Below are positions 9,008-18,265 of a stretch of DNA of 64,000 bases, one piece after another. The first letter of the stretch is position 1. The number at the start of each line of letters is the position of its first letter. The stretch spans positions 7,812,001-7,876,000 of the forward strand of contig NZ_CP108002.1 of assembly GCF_041435055.1 (NCBI RefSeq), in the 5' to 3' direction. A program made the position numbers and the translations under genes. Origin of the DNA: Streptomyces sp. NBC_00341 (GTDB lineage: Bacteria > Actinomycetota > Actinomycetes > Streptomycetales > Streptomycetaceae). The notes beneath the pieces were generated by a model that made no database searches, was not told where the DNA came from, and saw only the letters and a program-made list of their open reading frames with translations.

Positions 9008-10047
9008 CCCATCCTCGCCAGGTCCTCGCGCGTCAGCGCGTGCTCCAGGGGCCGTCCGGCCAGGAAGCGGCCGATCTCCTCCACGACGATCTGCCCGCCG
9101 CGCTGCCGTGAGTCCGAGGTGGCGCCCGCGATGTGCGGTGTCAGCAGGGCATTCGGCAGGCCGCGCCAGCGGTCGTCGACGGGCAGCGGCTCACTGGTGA
9201 ACACGTCGAGCGCGGCGTCGATCCGGCCGGAGGCGACCTCCGCGAACAGCGCGTCCATGTCCACCACGGAGGGCCGCGCGGTGTTGACGAACACCGCCCC
9301 GTCCCGCATCGCCGCGATCTCCCGGGCGCCGATCATCCCGTGGGTCTCCGGGGTCGCGGGTGCGTGCACGGCGATGACATCACTGGTGGCCAGCAGTTCG
9401 GCCAGTCCGGTACGGAGCTCGGTGAGCGGGTCGCCGGACGGGATGTAGGGGTCGTGGACCCGTACGTCGGCGCCGAGCGCCCGGCACATGCGGATGTAGT
9501 GACGGCCGGTGCGCGAGGCGCCGACCACACCGACGCGCGCCCCGCTGATCTCGCGCCCGCGCCGGGTCTCCCTGGCCGCGTCCCACTCCTGGCCGGAACG
9601 CAGGGCGTGATCGTGGCGGTGGGTGCGGCGCAGCAGCGACAGCGTCAGCCCGAGGGAGAGCTCCGCGACGGCGGGAGCCATCGCGGCTCCCGCCTGGGAC
9701 ACGGGCAGACCGGTCGCCCAGAAGTCGTCGCCCACCAGCCAGTGGATCGAGGACGCCGCGTGCATGACGAACCGCAGATCGGGGGCGAGCGCGAGGCGGG
9801 CGGCGTCGAGCCGGGGGAACCCCCAGGCGGTCACGAGTACATGGACGCCGTCGAGGGCCCGGCCGAACGCGTCGGGCGTGTGCAGTGCGGCCGGCTCGCT
9901 CTCGGTGATCTCGCCGAGCGCGGCGAGCGCGGCGAGCGTCGGCGGAGGGAAGAACGCTGCCCGTTCCCCGGGTGCGACGCTCAGGTGGATCCGGATGGGC
10001 GAGCCCTGGGGATGTCGCCCCTGACCCGTTCCGAGGTGGTCATTCAT
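9004..10047 (-). CDS. D-isomer-specific 2-hydroxyacid dehydrogenase family protein
   Basis: A 347-residue NAD-dependent dehydrogenase. The nucleotide-binding motif is ARVGVVGASRTGRHYIRMCR (GxGxxG-like, last Gly region varied). The catalytic-domain signature is FVNTARPSVVDMDALF with the Arg. The Glu is in DVFTSEPLPVDDRW and the His in LLTPHIAGAT. The family interconverts 2-oxo and 2-hydroxy acids. First gene of the sulfatase/sugar-uptake operon, so it may act on a sugar-derived acid. ATG 10047 lies about 7 bases after a good -10 hexamer, so the mRNA is probably leaderless; an in-frame start at 10083 would place the promoter inside the gene. Confidence 0.85.
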   Translation of the reverse strand: MNDHLGTGQGRHPQGSPIRIHLSVAPGERAAFFPPPTLAALAALGEITESEPAALHTPDAFGRALDGVHVLVTAWGFPRLDAARLALAPDLRFVMHAASSIHWLVGDDFWATGLPVSQAGAAMAPAVAELSLGLTLSLLRRTHRHDHALRSGQEWDAARETRRGREISGARVGVVGASRTGRHYIRMCRALGADVRVHDPYIPSGDPLTELRTGLAELLATSDVIAVHAPATPETHGMIGAREIAAMRDGAVFVNTARPSVVDMDALFAEVASGRIDAALDVFTSEPLPVDDRWRGLPNALLTPHIAGATSDSRQRGGQIVVEEIGRFLAGRPLEHALTREDLARMG

Positions 10048-10054
10048 GGTGTGG

Positions 10055-10083
10055 AAGCTAATCAGCGTACTTACTTCTGTCAA
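10055..10083 (-). promoter_or_regulatory. putative promoter of the sulfatase operon
   Basis: On the minus strand a perfect TTGACA (10078-10083) is followed by a 17-base spacer and TAGCTT (10055-10060). Only 7 bases separate the -10 element from the ATG at 10047, predicting a leaderless transcript. The region lies between the operon and the divergent ROK regulator, the expected place for ROK control. Confidence 0.65.
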
Positions 10084-10164
10084 TGACCGAATAAATTACA
10101 CTGGGCCTCGCCACGGGCCCTGAGGGGTGCCCGTCCGCCGGATCGCCAGGAGGAAACGTCAGTC

Positions 10165-11337
10165 ATGAAGCCACGTGCCGGGAGCAAAGCCCTGATCCGG
10201 GAGATCAACGAAGCTCTGGTTCTCGACGTCGTGCGGGTGCGCCGCCCGGTCGCCAGGGCGCGGATCGCGGCCGAGACGGGACTGAGCCCGGCCACCGTCA
10301 CGGGCATCACGGCCCGGCTCCTGGGTGCCGGGCTGCTCACGGAGGCCGAGGCCGGACGCAGCACTGTGGGCCGGCCCGCCCGGCTGCTCGACCTGAGCAG
10401 TGACGGGGTGCTCGCGGCCGGGGTCAGGCTGTCGAGCACCGAGGCCTATGTGGTGCTGGTCAACATGCGCGGGGAGGTCGTCGCCTCGCATCAGGAGCAG
10501 CTCGCCTCCACGCGGCCGGAGGACGCCGCCGAGACCATCGCCCGCGCGGTGCGCTCCACGACCGGGAGCAGGGCCTCGGCCACGCTCGTCGGCGTCGGGG
10601 TCGCCGTGTCGGGCGTCGTCGACCAGCAGGGCGGAATCGTGCTGCACAGCGGCTCGATGGGCTGGGAGAACGTCGCGTTCCGGCGCCGCCTGGCGTCCCT
10701 GATGGACACCCCGGTCGTCCTCGACAGCTACGTCAACTCCGTGGCCTCCGGGCTGCTGCTCTTCGACGGGGGGCTCGGCGGTCGCAACCTCGTGATCTTC
10801 AGCGTCGGGGAGAGCCTGGGCGCCTCCGTGGTGGTGAACGGGAACATCCACCGCGGCTTCAATGGCACCGCGGGCGGCTTCGCCCACGCCCGCGTCGGGA
10901 CCGGCAGCGCGCGCCCCTGTCACTGCGGAGCCGAGGACTGTCTGGAGACCTGGTCCAGCCGCTGGGGGATCGAGCGTGAGATGGAGAGACGCGGGGCGGC
11001 GCCGGGCAGTCTCGCCGGTGGCGACGACGTCATCGAGAGCGCGGCGGACCGGCTCGGCGCCGCCGCGGCCAACGCCGCCAAGATGTTCGGCCCCGAGGGC
11101 GTCGTCATGGCGTTCACGCCGGAGATGAACATCCCGGCGCTCACGGCCCGCACGGAACAGGTGTTCCGCGGTCACTACGCCCACAACGCCACGCCGCACC
11201 CCACGCTGGAGCTGACCGCGACCGGCCCGTTCGACCACGCGTCCGGCGCCGCCCACACCGTGCTCGCCCAGCTCTTCACCGCCAGCACATCCGATGCCGC
11301 ACCCGGCGACTCCCCGAGCACGGCGGGCGTCGGCTGA
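10165..11337 (+). CDS. ROK-family transcriptional regulator (NagC/XylR type)
   Basis: A 390-residue regulator. A winged helix-turn-helix occupies about residues 10-75 (RARIAAETGLSPATVTGITA), followed by a ROK kinase-like sugar-sensing domain. The ROK zinc motif CHCGAEDCLETWSS is present. The glycine-rich loop reads FNGTAGGFAHARVG, where active glucokinases have a glutamate, so sugar kinase activity is unlikely. An AGGAGGA site lies 8 bases before the ATG. Divergent from the sulfatase operon, it is the natural candidate for its repressor, sensing the imported sugar. Confidence 0.92.
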   Translation: MKPRAGSKALIREINEALVLDVVRVRRPVARARIAAETGLSPATVTGITARLLGAGLLTEAEAGRSTVGRPARLLDLSSDGVLAAGVRLSSTEAYVVLVNMRGEVVASHQEQLASTRPEDAAETIARAVRSTTGSRASATLVGVGVAVSGVVDQQGGIVLHSGSMGWENVAFRRRLASLMDTPVVLDSYVNSVASGLLLFDGGLGGRNLVIFSVGESLGASVVVNGNIHRGFNGTAGGFAHARVGTGSARPCHCGAEDCLETWSSRWGIEREMERRGAAPGSLAGGDDVIESAADRLGAAAANAAKMFGPEGVVMAFTPEMNIPALTARTEQVFRGHYAHNATPHPTLELTATGPFDHASGAAHTVLAQLFTASTSDAAPGDSPSTAGVG

Positions 11338-11349
11338 CCCGGGCGCACC

Positions 11350-11371
11350 GGCGCCGCAGGGATGCGGCGCC
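11350..11371. terminator. hairpin terminator between convergent genes
   Basis: GGCGCCGCA and TGCGGCGCC form a perfect 9-base stem with a GGGA loop, placed 12 bases after the ROK stop and before the end of the convergent DUF2236 gene. There is no T-tract, as is usual for streptomycete terminators. Confidence 0.65.
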
Positions 11372-11391
11372 CGGTCGTGGGGCGGGGCGGC

Positions 11392-12276
11392 TCAGGCGGC
11401 GGCCGTCTCGTCGGGCAGCGGCTCCAGGGGCCGGCTGCCCGCCCAGTGCGGCCCGAGGTCGTCCAGCCGCCAGCCGAACGGATAGGAGCGCGGCTGCGGA
11501 CGTGAGGGCAGCCGGCGGGGCCGCGCCGGGAGGAGGCGGACACAGTGCGAGCGGGCGCGCAGCGATCCGGCGGCCGCGGAGCGGACCCAGCGGGGCTGCG
11601 CCCGGAACCCCAGGGCGCGCAGCAGCGGTTCGTCCAGCAGGGCGAGCGAGAAGCGCGCGATCAGGGGGCGCAGCGGGCGCGGGTACCAGCCGGCCATGGT
11701 CCGGAACGTGGCGTTGGCGACCCGCCGGTTCGCCGGGTCGTACGCGAACATCCGCTCCTCGTAGGAGTCCAGCAGCCGCTCGAACCCCTCGTAGGTGTCC
11801 GGTGCGCCCTCGATGCCCATCATCGCGGCCATCTTCCGGCCCACCTCGGTCAGCGCCTGCGTCTCCACCCGGCACAGGGGCCGCCAGCCGAACCGGTCGA
11901 TCCAGCGCTTCGGTCCGACGACCGTGGTCGCCAGGACGTACAGGAAGTCCTCGTTGGGTATCCGGTACTTGCCGTGGATCCGGTTGAGGTGCCGGGCCGC
12001 CGCCCGGCCGCGCTCCGAGTCGAAGCCGTCGGCGGCCATCTCGTACCCGATCAGCACCGTGTCGTCGTACCGCTTCTGCCCGGCCCGTTCGAACTCCTGG
12101 GTCCGGTCCAGGAGTACGGAGATCCGGGGGACGCCGTAGTCGCGGAGGAAGGCGACGCTCACCCCCTGCCGGTAGTCCCAGGGGAACTCGTACTGAGAGA
12201 TCAGCCGAAGGATCTCGGCGTAGTCGCGCGCCGGATCCATCCGGCGTATCTCGCGCAGGCGGCTGTATCGGCCCAT
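11392..12276 (-). CDS. oxygenase MpaB/DUF2236 family protein
   Basis: A 294-residue protein with the DUF2236 features FPWDYRQGVSVAFLRDYGVP, HLNRIHGKYRIPNEDFLYVL and VGPKRWIDRFGW. The superfamily includes latex-clearing protein and MpaB-type haem oxygenases. The conserved histidines in HLNRIHGKY are the likely haem-linked region. I chose the ATG at 12276, preceded by AGGAGG; the frame stays open to 12351. The C-terminal 60 residues are Arg/Pro-rich and probably disordered. A second, deleted member of the same superfamily lies just upstream on the other strand. Substrate unknown. Confidence 0.8.
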   Translation of the reverse strand: MGRYSRLREIRRMDPARDYAEILRLISQYEFPWDYRQGVSVAFLRDYGVPRISVLLDRTQEFERAGQKRYDDTVLIGYEMAADGFDSERGRAAARHLNRIHGKYRIPNEDFLYVLATTVVGPKRWIDRFGWRPLCRVETQALTEVGRKMAAMMGIEGAPDTYEGFERLLDSYEERMFAYDPANRRVANATFRTMAGWYPRPLRPLIARFSLALLDEPLLRALGFRAQPRWVRSAAAGSLRARSHCVRLLPARPRRLPSRPQPRSYPFGWRLDDLGPHWAGSRPLEPLPDETAAA

Positions 12277-12561
12277 GGTGCGCCCTCCTGTCCGTGTACC
12301 GGTTCCCTGCGGGACCGCTCCGGTGTGTGGTGCCTGGTTGTGATGCTCCAACTCGCCTGATGCATAAGGGATGTGAGGGGTCGTCTGTTCTGGGAGTCAA
12401 AGTTACAAATACTATTGACTTGTTTCACGGGTCCCGTCAACAGTGCGGACGGGTGGGTGCGCGACCGGGCGCGGCGGGGGCCGGTGCGCGTGACGTCGGA
12501 AGCGTTCGCATGCTGGATCGGGCGGGGGCCGGGCGCCCGCACCGACCATCAGGAGCACCGA
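12277..12561. promoter_or_regulatory. intergenic region between two divergent DUF2236 genes
   Basis: A 285-base spacer with a locally AT-rich core (about 12400-12440). It contains TTGAC and GTCAA flanking an ACGGG-T-CCCGT inverted repeat at 12428-12438. This looks like a shared divergent promoter/operator. No gene was found inside. Confidence 0.4.
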
Positions 12562-12909
12562 ATGAGCAGCGAGCAGGACCCCGTACCGCCCCCGCCCGGG
12601 GGTGTGCTGTGGAGCCTGTCCGGCGACATCCGGGCCCTGCTGATGCTGCCCGCCGCCCTCACCCTCCAGGTCGCCCATCCCGCGGTCGGCGCGGGCGTCG
12701 ACGAGTACTCCGTCTTCCGTACGGACCTGATCCGCCCGCTCGGCGGGGAGCAGGAGCGGGCGCTGCGGCGGTTCTGTGGAGTGGTGCGGGTGGTGGTGCC
12801 GCTGCTGCCGGAGCGACTGCGCTACCTGCCGAGGGCGCGCCGGGCACGGGCGGCCCACCGGGAGGCCGGGATCAGGCGGAAGCGCGCCGGATCAGCTGGG
12901 TCGGCATGA
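12562..12909 (+). pseudogene. DUF2236 family protein with large internal deletion
   Basis: A 115-residue frame from ATG 12562. The first 50 residues (GGVLWSLSGDIRALLMLPAA, then LQVAHPAVGAGVDEYSVFRTD) are the normal N-terminus of a DUF2236 oxygenase. The next residues ([20 protein letters not shown], then [21 protein letters not shown]) match its extreme C-terminus. The central 150-180 residues carrying the rest of the fold are missing without a frame break, so the gene looks like an in-frame deletion remnant. Its 3' end overlaps the convergent LacI gene by 38 bases. The protein is unlikely to be a working oxygenase. The assignment of both halves rests on my recall of family sequences. Confidence 0.65.
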
Positions 12910-13909
12910 TGACCGGACCGGCGTCCCCGGCGCCGTCGTTGAGCCGGTCCATCAACAGCCTTACCATCAACCTGCCCATGCTGACGACGTCCTGACGGAC
13001 CGTCGTCAGCGGGGGGTCGGTCGTCTCCGCGACCGACTCCATGTCGTCGAAGCCGACCAGCGCCACATCCTCCGGTACCCGGCGGCCGTGCTCGCGCAGC
13101 ACCCGCAGGGCGCCGGATGCCATCAGGTCGTTGGCGGCGAAGACGCCGTCCAGGTCCGGCCGCCTCGCCAGCAGCCCGGCCATGGCGCGGGCGCCGCCCT
13201 CCGCGGTGAAGTCACCGTCCGCGACCAGTGCGGGGTCACCGTCCGGCAGTACGTCGAAGTAGCCGTCGACGCGGTCCAGGGCCGAGGTCTGGTCGCGCGG
13301 GCCCGCGATGTGCGCGATGTGCCGGCGGCCCAGCGAGGCCAGATGGCGTACGGCCTCGCGGGCGCCGCCCCGGTTGTCGCAGTCGACGTAGGGGACCGCG
13401 GGGCCGGAGGCGCCCGGCCGTCCGGGGCGCCCGCCGTAGACCGTCGGCACCCGGAACCGGCTTATGACCGCGGACAGTTCGTCGTCCGTGTGCAGCGAGA
13501 AGGCCAGCACACCGTCCACATGGCCACCGGCCAGGTAGCGGGTGACCCGGTCGAAATCCCCGCTCCCCTCCACCAGGAGCAGCACCAACTGGGCGTCGTA
13601 GGTGATGAGTTCACGGCTTATGCCACGGATGTGCTGGGAGAAGAAGGGATCGGAGAAGATCCGGATCTCGGGTTCGTCGATGATCACGGCGACCGCCCCG
13701 TTGCGCCGGGTCACCAGGGTCCGGGCGGCGTGGTTCGGCACATAGCCGAGCTCGTCGACCGCCTTGCGCACCTGGTCCACCAGCGGCTGACGCACCCCCG
13801 CACCGCCGTTGACCACCCGGGAGGCCGTCGCCCGGGACACCCCGGCGCGGGCCGCCACGGCTTCCAGTGTGGGGCGTGCGTGAGAGGCATCGGGGGTGGA
13901 ACGGGGCAA
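12872..13909 (-). CDS. LacI-family transcriptional regulator
   Basis: A 345-residue regulator with a LacI helix-turn-helix at about residues 14-60 ([20 protein letters not shown] and the hinge [14 protein letters not shown]). A periplasmic-binding-protein-like sensor domain follows ([40 protein letters not shown]). It starts at TTG 13909 with GAGGAG 6 bases before it. It is divergent from the M14 carboxypeptidase and BCCT genes. A 17-base palindrome at 14095-14111 is a candidate operator. The ligand is unknown. Confidence 0.93.
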   Translation of the reverse strand: MPRSTPDASHARPTLEAVAARAGVSRATASRVVNGGAGVRQPLVDQVRKAVDELGYVPNHAARTLVTRRNGAVAVIIDEPEIRIFSDPFFSQHIRGISRELITYDAQLVLLLVEGSGDFDRVTRYLAGGHVDGVLAFSLHTDDELSAVISRFRVPTVYGGRPGRPGASGPAVPYVDCDNRGGAREAVRHLASLGRRHIAHIAGPRDQTSALDRVDGYFDVLPDGDPALVADGDFTAEGGARAMAGLLARRPDLDGVFAANDLMASGALRVLREHGRRVPEDVALVGFDDMESVAETTDPPLTTVRQDVVSMGRLMVRLLMDRLNDGAGDAGPVIMPTQLIRRASA

Positions 13910-14094
13910 GGGACGCTCCTCGGAGGCGCGGGAGGGGGGCGGGATCCGGCCGGGTCCCGGCCGAACAGCACGGACCCCGCCAGCCTACGACCTGGCGCGG
14001 TGCGGCGACCGGGGTATCCCGCCGCGCGGACGCGGGCTCGGGGGCCCGGGTCGGCCCCGGGCCCCGTCGTGCGGGCGCCGGGCCTCGTCGTGCG

Positions 14095-14111
14095 GGTATC
14101 GGCCCGATACC
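14095..14111. promoter_or_regulatory. 17-base palindrome upstream of the M14 peptidase gene
   Basis: GGTATCGG-C-CCGATACC is a perfect 8+8 inverted repeat with a single central base, ending 35 bases before the carboxypeptidase ATG in the region shared with the divergent LacI gene. Operator function is inferred. LacI operators usually have an even centre, so another regulator is possible. Confidence 0.45.
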
Positions 14112-14146
14112 TGTCGCGCGGGCGCCCGGCACGGTACCTTCCGGCC

Positions 14147-15484
14147 ATGCCGAGACGTGCACGGGGTGACCGCGCGCCGGACGGACGCAGCCGGTGGGTG
14201 GGCCGTCGCCGGGTCCGCGGCCTCGTGCACGCGGCCGTCGCCACCGCGCTGGCCGGCGCGCTGCTCACGGGCTCCGCCGAGGCCGCGCGGACCCCGCCGC
14301 GTACCGGATTCGAAACCGCCGACGGGGCGCGCTGGACCTCCCCGGCCGGGGAGCGCTCGCTGCTCGCGGCCGTTGGTCGACGCGGCGACCGGGTCTCCGT
14401 GGAGCGGATCGGTACGACGGAGCAGCGCCGCCCGTTGCGGCTCGTCCGGATCGGCAGTCGGCGTCCGGGCGCGCTCACCGTGCTCCTCGTGTGCAGCCAG
14501 CACGGCAACGAACCGGCGGCCCGTGAGGCCTGTCTGACGATGGTCCGCGACCTGGGATACGCCAGGGACCGGGCCACCCGTGACTTCCTCGCCCGCACCG
14601 AGATCCTCGTCGTTCCCACCGCCAACCCCGACGGCAGCGCCGCAGGCACCCGGGGCAACTCGGACGGCATGGACATCAACCGCGACCACATCGCGCTGCG
14701 CACCGCCGAGGGCCGCGCCATCGCGGCGGTGCTCCGGGACCACGCGCCCGAGGTGGTCTACGACCTGCACGAGTACGGCGCCGGCCCGCCGTATTACGAC
14801 AAGGACCTGACCGTGCTGTGGCCCCGCAACCCCAACGTCGACGACCGGGTGCGCGACGAGTCCAAGCTCCTGGCCGCACGCTATGTGCGCCCGGCCGCCC
14901 GGTCCGCCGGACACGGCAGTGGGCTCTACGGCGTCTGGACGGACCCGGTCACCGGCCGGCCGGTCAAGCAGACGGCGGGCGACGGGCAGGAGCGCATCCT
15001 GCGTAACGCGGCGGGTGTCAAACACGCGGTGGCCCTGCTCGTCGAATCCCGCGTGGACCCGCTCACCGGCGCAGAGCGGGACGACCCCGCGGTCAACAAC
15101 CGGCGCAGGGTGCACTCCCAACTCGCCGCGCTCAAAGGGCTTTTCTCCTACGTCGAGGAACGGCGCGGTGTGATCGCCGCCGCCACCGCCGGTTCCCGGG
15201 CGGCCGGTGCGTCCGGCCGGGGGCCGGTCCTGCTGGGCGGGGCCGACAACGAGGCCCCGGAGCCCGGCGACGTCCTCGCGCGGCCACCCTGCGGTTACCG
15301 GCTCACGGCGGCCGGGTTCGCCGCGGTCGGGGACGAACTCGCCCTGCACGGCGTCGCCTCCCGGCCCGACGGTGACGGTGCGTACGTACCACTGGACCAG
15401 CCGGCCCGGAGGCTGATCCCGCTCCTGCTGGACGCACGTGCGGCATACCACCTCATAAACGGTCAAGCCGATACCGCTTGTTGA
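14147..15484 (+). CDS. secreted M14-family zinc carboxypeptidase
   Basis: A 445-residue exported metallopeptidase. A long basic n-region and a hydrophobic segment (about residues 27-46, [21 protein letters not shown]) form a signal peptide. Zinc ligands are visible as H119 and E122 in [12 protein letters not shown] and H208 in YDLHEYG. The catalytic glutamate is likely E300 in [21 protein letters not shown] and MDINRDH match the M14 substrate region. I use ATG 14147; the open frame extends far upstream across other genes. It probably trims C-terminal residues from peptides outside the cell. Divergent from a LacI regulator. Confidence 0.85.
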   Translation: MPRRARGDRAPDGRSRWVGRRRVRGLVHAAVATALAGALLTGSAEAARTPPRTGFETADGARWTSPAGERSLLAAVGRRGDRVSVERIGTTEQRRPLRLVRIGSRRPGALTVLLVCSQHGNEPAAREACLTMVRDLGYARDRATRDFLARTEILVVPTANPDGSAAGTRGNSDGMDINRDHIALRTAEGRAIAAVLRDHAPEVVYDLHEYGAGPPYYDKDLTVLWPRNPNVDDRVRDESKLLAARYVRPAARSAGHGSGLYGVWTDPVTGRPVKQTAGDGQERILRNAAGVKHAVALLVESRVDPLTGAERDDPAVNNRRRVHSQLAALKGLFSYVEERRGVIAAATAGSRAAGASGRGPVLLGGADNEAPEPGDVLARPPCGYRLTAAGFAAVGDELALHGVASRPDGDGAYVPLDQPARRLIPLLLDARAAYHLINGQADTAC

Positions 15485-15558
15485 TCCCGGAAGATGTGCG
15501 CCGCGTGTGGTACTGCCTACGGAGAGCGAAACTTCAGCTTCCGTGAAAGGTGCCTTTC

Positions 15559-17307
15559 GTGTCGCAGGACGATCAGAGAACGGGCGGCAGGGGGGATCTG
15601 TCGGTGACGGCGGATCTGCCCGGCGGCCCGACCCAGGGCCGGCGCCCCACGACCGACCGGGTGGTGTTCGGAGTCACCGCCGTCCTCACCCTCGCCTTCG
15701 TGGTCTGGGGTGCCACCGCCACCGACTCGCTGGAGGACGTCTCCAGCACGCTGCTCAACGGCCTCATGCACAACGGCGGTTGGGCCTTCATGCTGGCCGC
15801 CTCCGGGTTCGTGGTCTTCGCGCTCTGGCTCGCCATCAGCCGCTACGGAAAGATCACCCTCGGCCAGGAGGGCGAGGAGCCGGAGTTCCGGACCGTGTCC
15901 TGGGTCGCCATGATGTTCAGCGCCGGCATGGGCATCGGCCTGATGTTCTACGGAGTGAGCGAGCCCCTGGCGCACTTCGTCCACCATCCGCCCGGCACCC
16001 ATCCCGCGGACGCCGCGGAGGCGATGCAGACCGCGATGGCCACCACCCTCTTCCACTGGACGCTCCACCCCTGGGCGATCTACGCGGTGGTCGGTCTCGC
16101 CATCGCCTACAGCACCTTCCGGCGCCGCAGGCGGCAGACGATCAGTGCCGTCTTCGAACCGCTCATCGGCGCCCGGCACGCCCACGGCGGCGTCGGCAGG
16201 CTGATCGACATCCTCGCCATCTTCGCCACGCTCTTCGGCTCGGCCGCCTCGCTCGGCCTGGGCGCACTCCAGATCGGCAGCGGATTCCACGAACTGAACT
16301 GGAAGGAGAAGACCGGTACCGGGCTGCTCGTCCTGATCATCGCCGTGCTGACCGTGGCCTTCGTCGCCTCGGCGATCTCCGGCGTGGAGAAGGGCATCCA
16401 GTGGTTGTCCAACATCAATATGGTGCTCGCCCTGATCCTCGCCGTGTTCGTGTTCATCGCGGGCCCCACCATCATCGTGCTCGACCTGCTGCCCACCTCG
16501 ATCGCCGCCTACATCGGTGATCTGCCCCAGCTCGCCGGACGCACGGAGGCGACCGGCGAGGGCGAGGTCGCCGACTGGCTCAGCAGCTGGACCGTCTTCT
16601 ACTGGGCCTGGTGGATCTCCTGGACCCCGTTCGTCGGCATGTTCATCGCCAGGATCAGCCGTGGCCGGACGATCCGCCAGTTCATCGGCGGGGTCATCCT
16701 GGTCCCCAGCACGGTCAGCCTGGTCTGGTTCGCGATCTTCGGCGGCACCGCCATCAAGCTCCAGGAGGCCGGCAAGCTCGATGGCGCCGACACCCAGGAG
16801 GCCCAGCTCTTCGGCGTGCTCCAGCAGTTCCCCATCCCCACGGTGATGAGTCTGCTCGTGATGATCCTGGTCGGCATCTTCTTCGTGTCGGGCGCCGACG
16901 CCGCGTCCATCGTGATGGGCACCCTGTCCCAGAAGGGCATCCTCGAACCGGCCAAGTGGGTCGTCGTCTTCTGGGGCGTCACCACCGGTGCGGTGGCGGC
17001 GGTCATGCTGCTGATCGGGAACGGCAAGGGCGACGCGCTGGCCGGTCTGCAGAACCTGACCATCCTGGTGGCCGCGCCCTTCACCATCGTCATGCTCGGG
17101 ATGTGTGTGGCCCTGATGCGGGACCTGCGCGAGGACCCGCTCATCGTGCGACGCGAGTTCGGGGTGGAGGCGGTCGAGTCCGCCGTCATCGAGGGCCACG
17201 CGAAGTACGACGGCGACTTCGAGATCCGGATCGGCCCAGGCGGCAGCCAGATCACCACCGAACGCGACGGTGACAAGCCCGGCGGTTCGAGCCCGGCCGC
17301 CGACTGA
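15559..17307 (+). CDS. BCCT-family betaine/choline/carnitine transporter
   Basis: A 582-residue membrane protein with the twelve-helix BCCT layout. Family motifs are MFSAGMGIGLMFYGVSEPLA and the signature WWISWTPFVGMFIARISRG. The family imports glycine betaine, choline or related quaternary amines with Na+ or H+, mainly for osmoprotection. The short C-terminal tail (about 60 residues) is acidic and may act in osmosensing as in BetP (inference). I chose GTG 15559, with AAAGG 8 bases upstream, over GTG 15550. Confidence 0.93.
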   Translation: MSQDDQRTGGRGDLSVTADLPGGPTQGRRPTTDRVVFGVTAVLTLAFVVWGATATDSLEDVSSTLLNGLMHNGGWAFMLAASGFVVFALWLAISRYGKITLGQEGEEPEFRTVSWVAMMFSAGMGIGLMFYGVSEPLAHFVHHPPGTHPADAAEAMQTAMATTLFHWTLHPWAIYAVVGLAIAYSTFRRRRRQTISAVFEPLIGARHAHGGVGRLIDILAIFATLFGSAASLGLGALQIGSGFHELNWKEKTGTGLLVLIIAVLTVAFVASAISGVEKGIQWLSNINMVLALILAVFVFIAGPTIIVLDLLPTSIAAYIGDLPQLAGRTEATGEGEVADWLSSWTVFYWAWWISWTPFVGMFIARISRGRTIRQFIGGVILVPSTVSLVWFAIFGGTAIKLQEAGKLDGADTQEAQLFGVLQQFPIPTVMSLLVMILVGIFFVSGADAASIVMGTLSQKGILEPAKWVVVFWGVTTGAVAAVMLLIGNGKGDALAGLQNLTILVAAPFTIVMLGMCVALMRDLREDPLIVRREFGVEAVESAVIEGHAKYDGDFEIRIGPGGSQITTERDGDKPGGSSPAAD

Positions 17308-17311
17308 GCGG

Positions 17312-17338
17312 GGCGCCCGCCGGCTCCGTGCGGGCGCC
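17312..17338. terminator. bidirectional hairpin terminator
   Basis: GGCGCCCGC and GCGGGCGCC form a perfect 9-base stem around a 9-base loop, exactly between the convergent BCCT and oxidase genes. Confidence 0.7.
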
Positions 17339-17341
17339 TCC

Positions 17342-18265
17342 TCAGTCCACCAGCCGGGCCGCCGCCTCCGCGCAGCCCAGGGCCACGGTCACCCCCGCGC
17401 CGCCGTGCCCGTAGTTGTGCACCAGGCGCCCGCCGCCGGGCAGCGGCTCGGCCTCGATGCGGACCCCCGCGTCCCGGGCCGGCCGCAGCCCCACCCGGTG
17501 CCCGATGACCCGCGCGCCGGCGATCTCCGGCCGGACCCGGGCGCACCGTGCCACGATCTCCCCGGCCACACGGGGATCGGGCACGGTGCGCCAGTCGTCC
17601 GTGCCGGCGGTGCCGCCGAGCACCAGCCGGCCCGGCTGCGGGAAGAAGTACGTCGTCGCGTCGGATGCCGGGTCGGCCTCGGTGAACCACTCCTCGATCC
17701 CCGGGTTCTCCACCATGACCAGCTGACCGCGCACGGGCCGCATACCGGTGTCGGGGACCAGCTCACGGGCACCGAGCCCCGTGCAGTTGACCACCGTCGC
17801 GGCCTCGGCGGCGGCCTCGTCGAAGGAGCTGACCGTACGCCGCTCGACCGAGCCCCCGGCGGCCCTGACCTGTTCCTCAAGCCAGTCGAGGTGCACCGGC
17901 ATGTCGATCAGCGGCAGTCGGCACCGCAGCCCCTCGGCGCTCTCCACCACATCCTTCAGCTCCCGGGCCCACGCCCCGAGCGCCGCGAGACGCTCGCCCC
18001 GGTGCAGGCCGCTGACCAGCCGTACCCCGGTCTCCGAGGGCCGGGCGGCCAGCTCCGCGTACCAGCTCAGCGAGGCCAGAGACCAGTCCCCGACCCGGTC
18101 CTGCGGCTCTATCCGGTACGGCCACCACAGGGCCCCCGCCACCGCGGAGGTCGTGGCCGCGGCGGGCTGCCGGGACCAGACCCGCACCCGGTGACCGCGT
18201 CCGGCCAGTACCACCGCTGTGGTGAGGCCGCTGACCCCACCGCCCACCACGATCACTTCCGACAC
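17342..18265 (-). CDS. FAD-dependent D-amino-acid oxidase
   Basis: A 307-residue flavoenzyme. The FAD dinucleotide motif is VIVVGGGVSGLTTAVVLAGR at the N-terminus, and the family signature LVHNYGHGGAGVTVALGCAE lies near the C-terminus. Further DAAO hallmarks are NCTGLGARELVPD and RPVRGQLVMVENP. It oxidatively deaminates D-amino acids to 2-oxo acids, ammonia and H2O2. The length is close to known bacterial DAAOs. Start GTG 18265 is set by the Rossmann motif; the open frame runs further upstream into the ABC-F gene on the opposite strand. Confidence 0.92.
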   Translation of the reverse strand: MSEVIVVGGGVSGLTTAVVLAGRGHRVRVWSRQPAAATTSAVAGALWWPYRIEPQDRVGDWSLASLSWYAELAARPSETGVRLVSGLHRGERLAALGAWARELKDVVESAEGLRCRLPLIDMPVHLDWLEEQVRAAGGSVERRTVSSFDEAAAEAATVVNCTGLGARELVPDTGMRPVRGQLVMVENPGIEEWFTEADPASDATTYFFPQPGRLVLGGTAGTDDWRTVPDPRVAGEIVARCARVRPEIAGARVIGHRVGLRPARDAGVRIEAEPLPGGGRLVHNYGHGGAGVTVALGCAEAAARLVD

